Of a DNA stretch of 17,545 nucleotides, positions 17,001 through 17,545 are shown in pieces. This stretch comes from Larix sibirica (Eukaryota; Streptophyta; Pinopsida; Pinales; Pinaceae). The notes under the pieces are model-generated. The model saw only the letters and a list, made by a program, of their open reading frames with translations, searched no databases and was not told the origin of the DNA. The stretch spans positions 1,263 through 18,807 of the forward strand of contig NWUY0304191272.1 of assembly GCA_004151065.3 (NCBI GenBank), read 5' to 3'. Position numbers and translations under genes: made by a program. How positions within the stretch are numbered: the first letter of the stretch is position 1; each line of letters begins with the position of its first letter.

Positions 17001-17545
17001 TTCCAGGGATCCAACATAGGCTGGCTAGGGATTCTCTATGATGGAACTCCAAGGAAATTAGCTACAAGACATGTTCTCTCACAAGGAAACTCAATTTCTC
17101 AGCACCAATATCCTAGGGTAAAAGCATCTATAGCTTTGTGATTCACATTGTTCTCTAGTACAGCTCTCAGCTCTAGTACATAATGATGGCTCGATGATGG
17201 AAGAATAATAATTCCTTAATGAACTAATTCTCCATAATTGTTATGCTTATTGAGATCTAGCCAAGTGGTATACATGGGAAGTTCACTTTCCCCTTCTAAT
17301 CCCGGGTTTAGGATAATTAACTCAAGTTTATGGATAATCTACTTTAATAAAGCAGGATTAAAAAACATAGAATAAAAGGAATAATAATGATAATGACTTA
17401 AATTATAGCTGACTATGGTCATCTCTCCCTTAAACCCCCTTCTCACTTTTCCCTCTTGTGGAATCATAGCCCCCCATCTCTTCTTCGTCCTTCTTCGTCT
17501 GCAGTAGTTGTGTGTTTTCATATTAAATATAAAATGTACATAATT
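17001..17545. other. Unassigned right end
   Basis: There is no recognised domain or repeat. The last 150 bases are pyrimidine-rich on the plus strand and include a 60-residue minus-strand open frame (17521-17339) rich in Arg and Lys, with no known motif. The sequence to about 17140 may be further decayed copia RT upstream of the RNase H trace. Confidence 0.4.

Overview
This window looks like nuclear intergenic DNA from a seed plant with a large, repeat-filled genome. A conifer or other gymnosperm would fit, but nothing in the sequence proves it. I see no intact gene. The recognisable content is a series of old transposable elements of different classes, broken by stops, frameshifts and deletions, with tandem repeats and AT-rich spacers between them.

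Layout. Positions 92-2167 and 2371-4446 are one sequence present twice in direct orientation. A two-base N gap lies exactly where the first copy ends, so an assembly artefact is a serious possibility. The second copy continues into a decayed Ty1/copia retrotransposon on the minus strand. Read right to left it has a gag remnant (about 7018-6432), a zinc-knuckle trace (about 6241), an integrase that has lost its catalytic core (about 5710-5340), reverse transcriptase (5112-4321), RNase H (4320-3690), a polypurine tract (3622-3614) and a long terminal repeat (LTR) candidate leftward of 3613. Positions 7019-9766 hold only unrecognised protein-like scraps. A weak polypurine/LTR start with a TATA box lies at 9767-9886. 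Two unrelated tandem arrays follow: three 78-bp hairpin-bearing units at 10383-10600 and ten copies of a 22-bp minisatellite at 10705-10925. A plus-strand LINE with RT and RNase H domains occupies about 11034-12657.

The most interesting part is 13224-16594. First comes a miniature LTR element (TRIM-like, minus strand) whose two diverged LTRs enclose only 64 bp made of a primer-binding site and a polypurine tract. An (AACAAT)n microsatellite follows. Then comes what looks like a roughly 2.9-kb non-autonomous LTR element on the plus strand. It has a 5' LTR ending at 13852, a tRNA-iMet primer-binding site, an almost G-free C-rich block, an AT-rich spacer, a long coiled-coil reading frame (15128-16180) with six internal stops but no frameshift, a polypurine tract, and a 3' LTR at 16352-16594. 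No RT, integrase or protease is visible in it, so if it moved, another element supplied the enzymes. The right end (16707-17000) contains a faint minus-strand copia RNase H trace.

All identifications rest on reading motifs by eye; no database search or alignment program was used.
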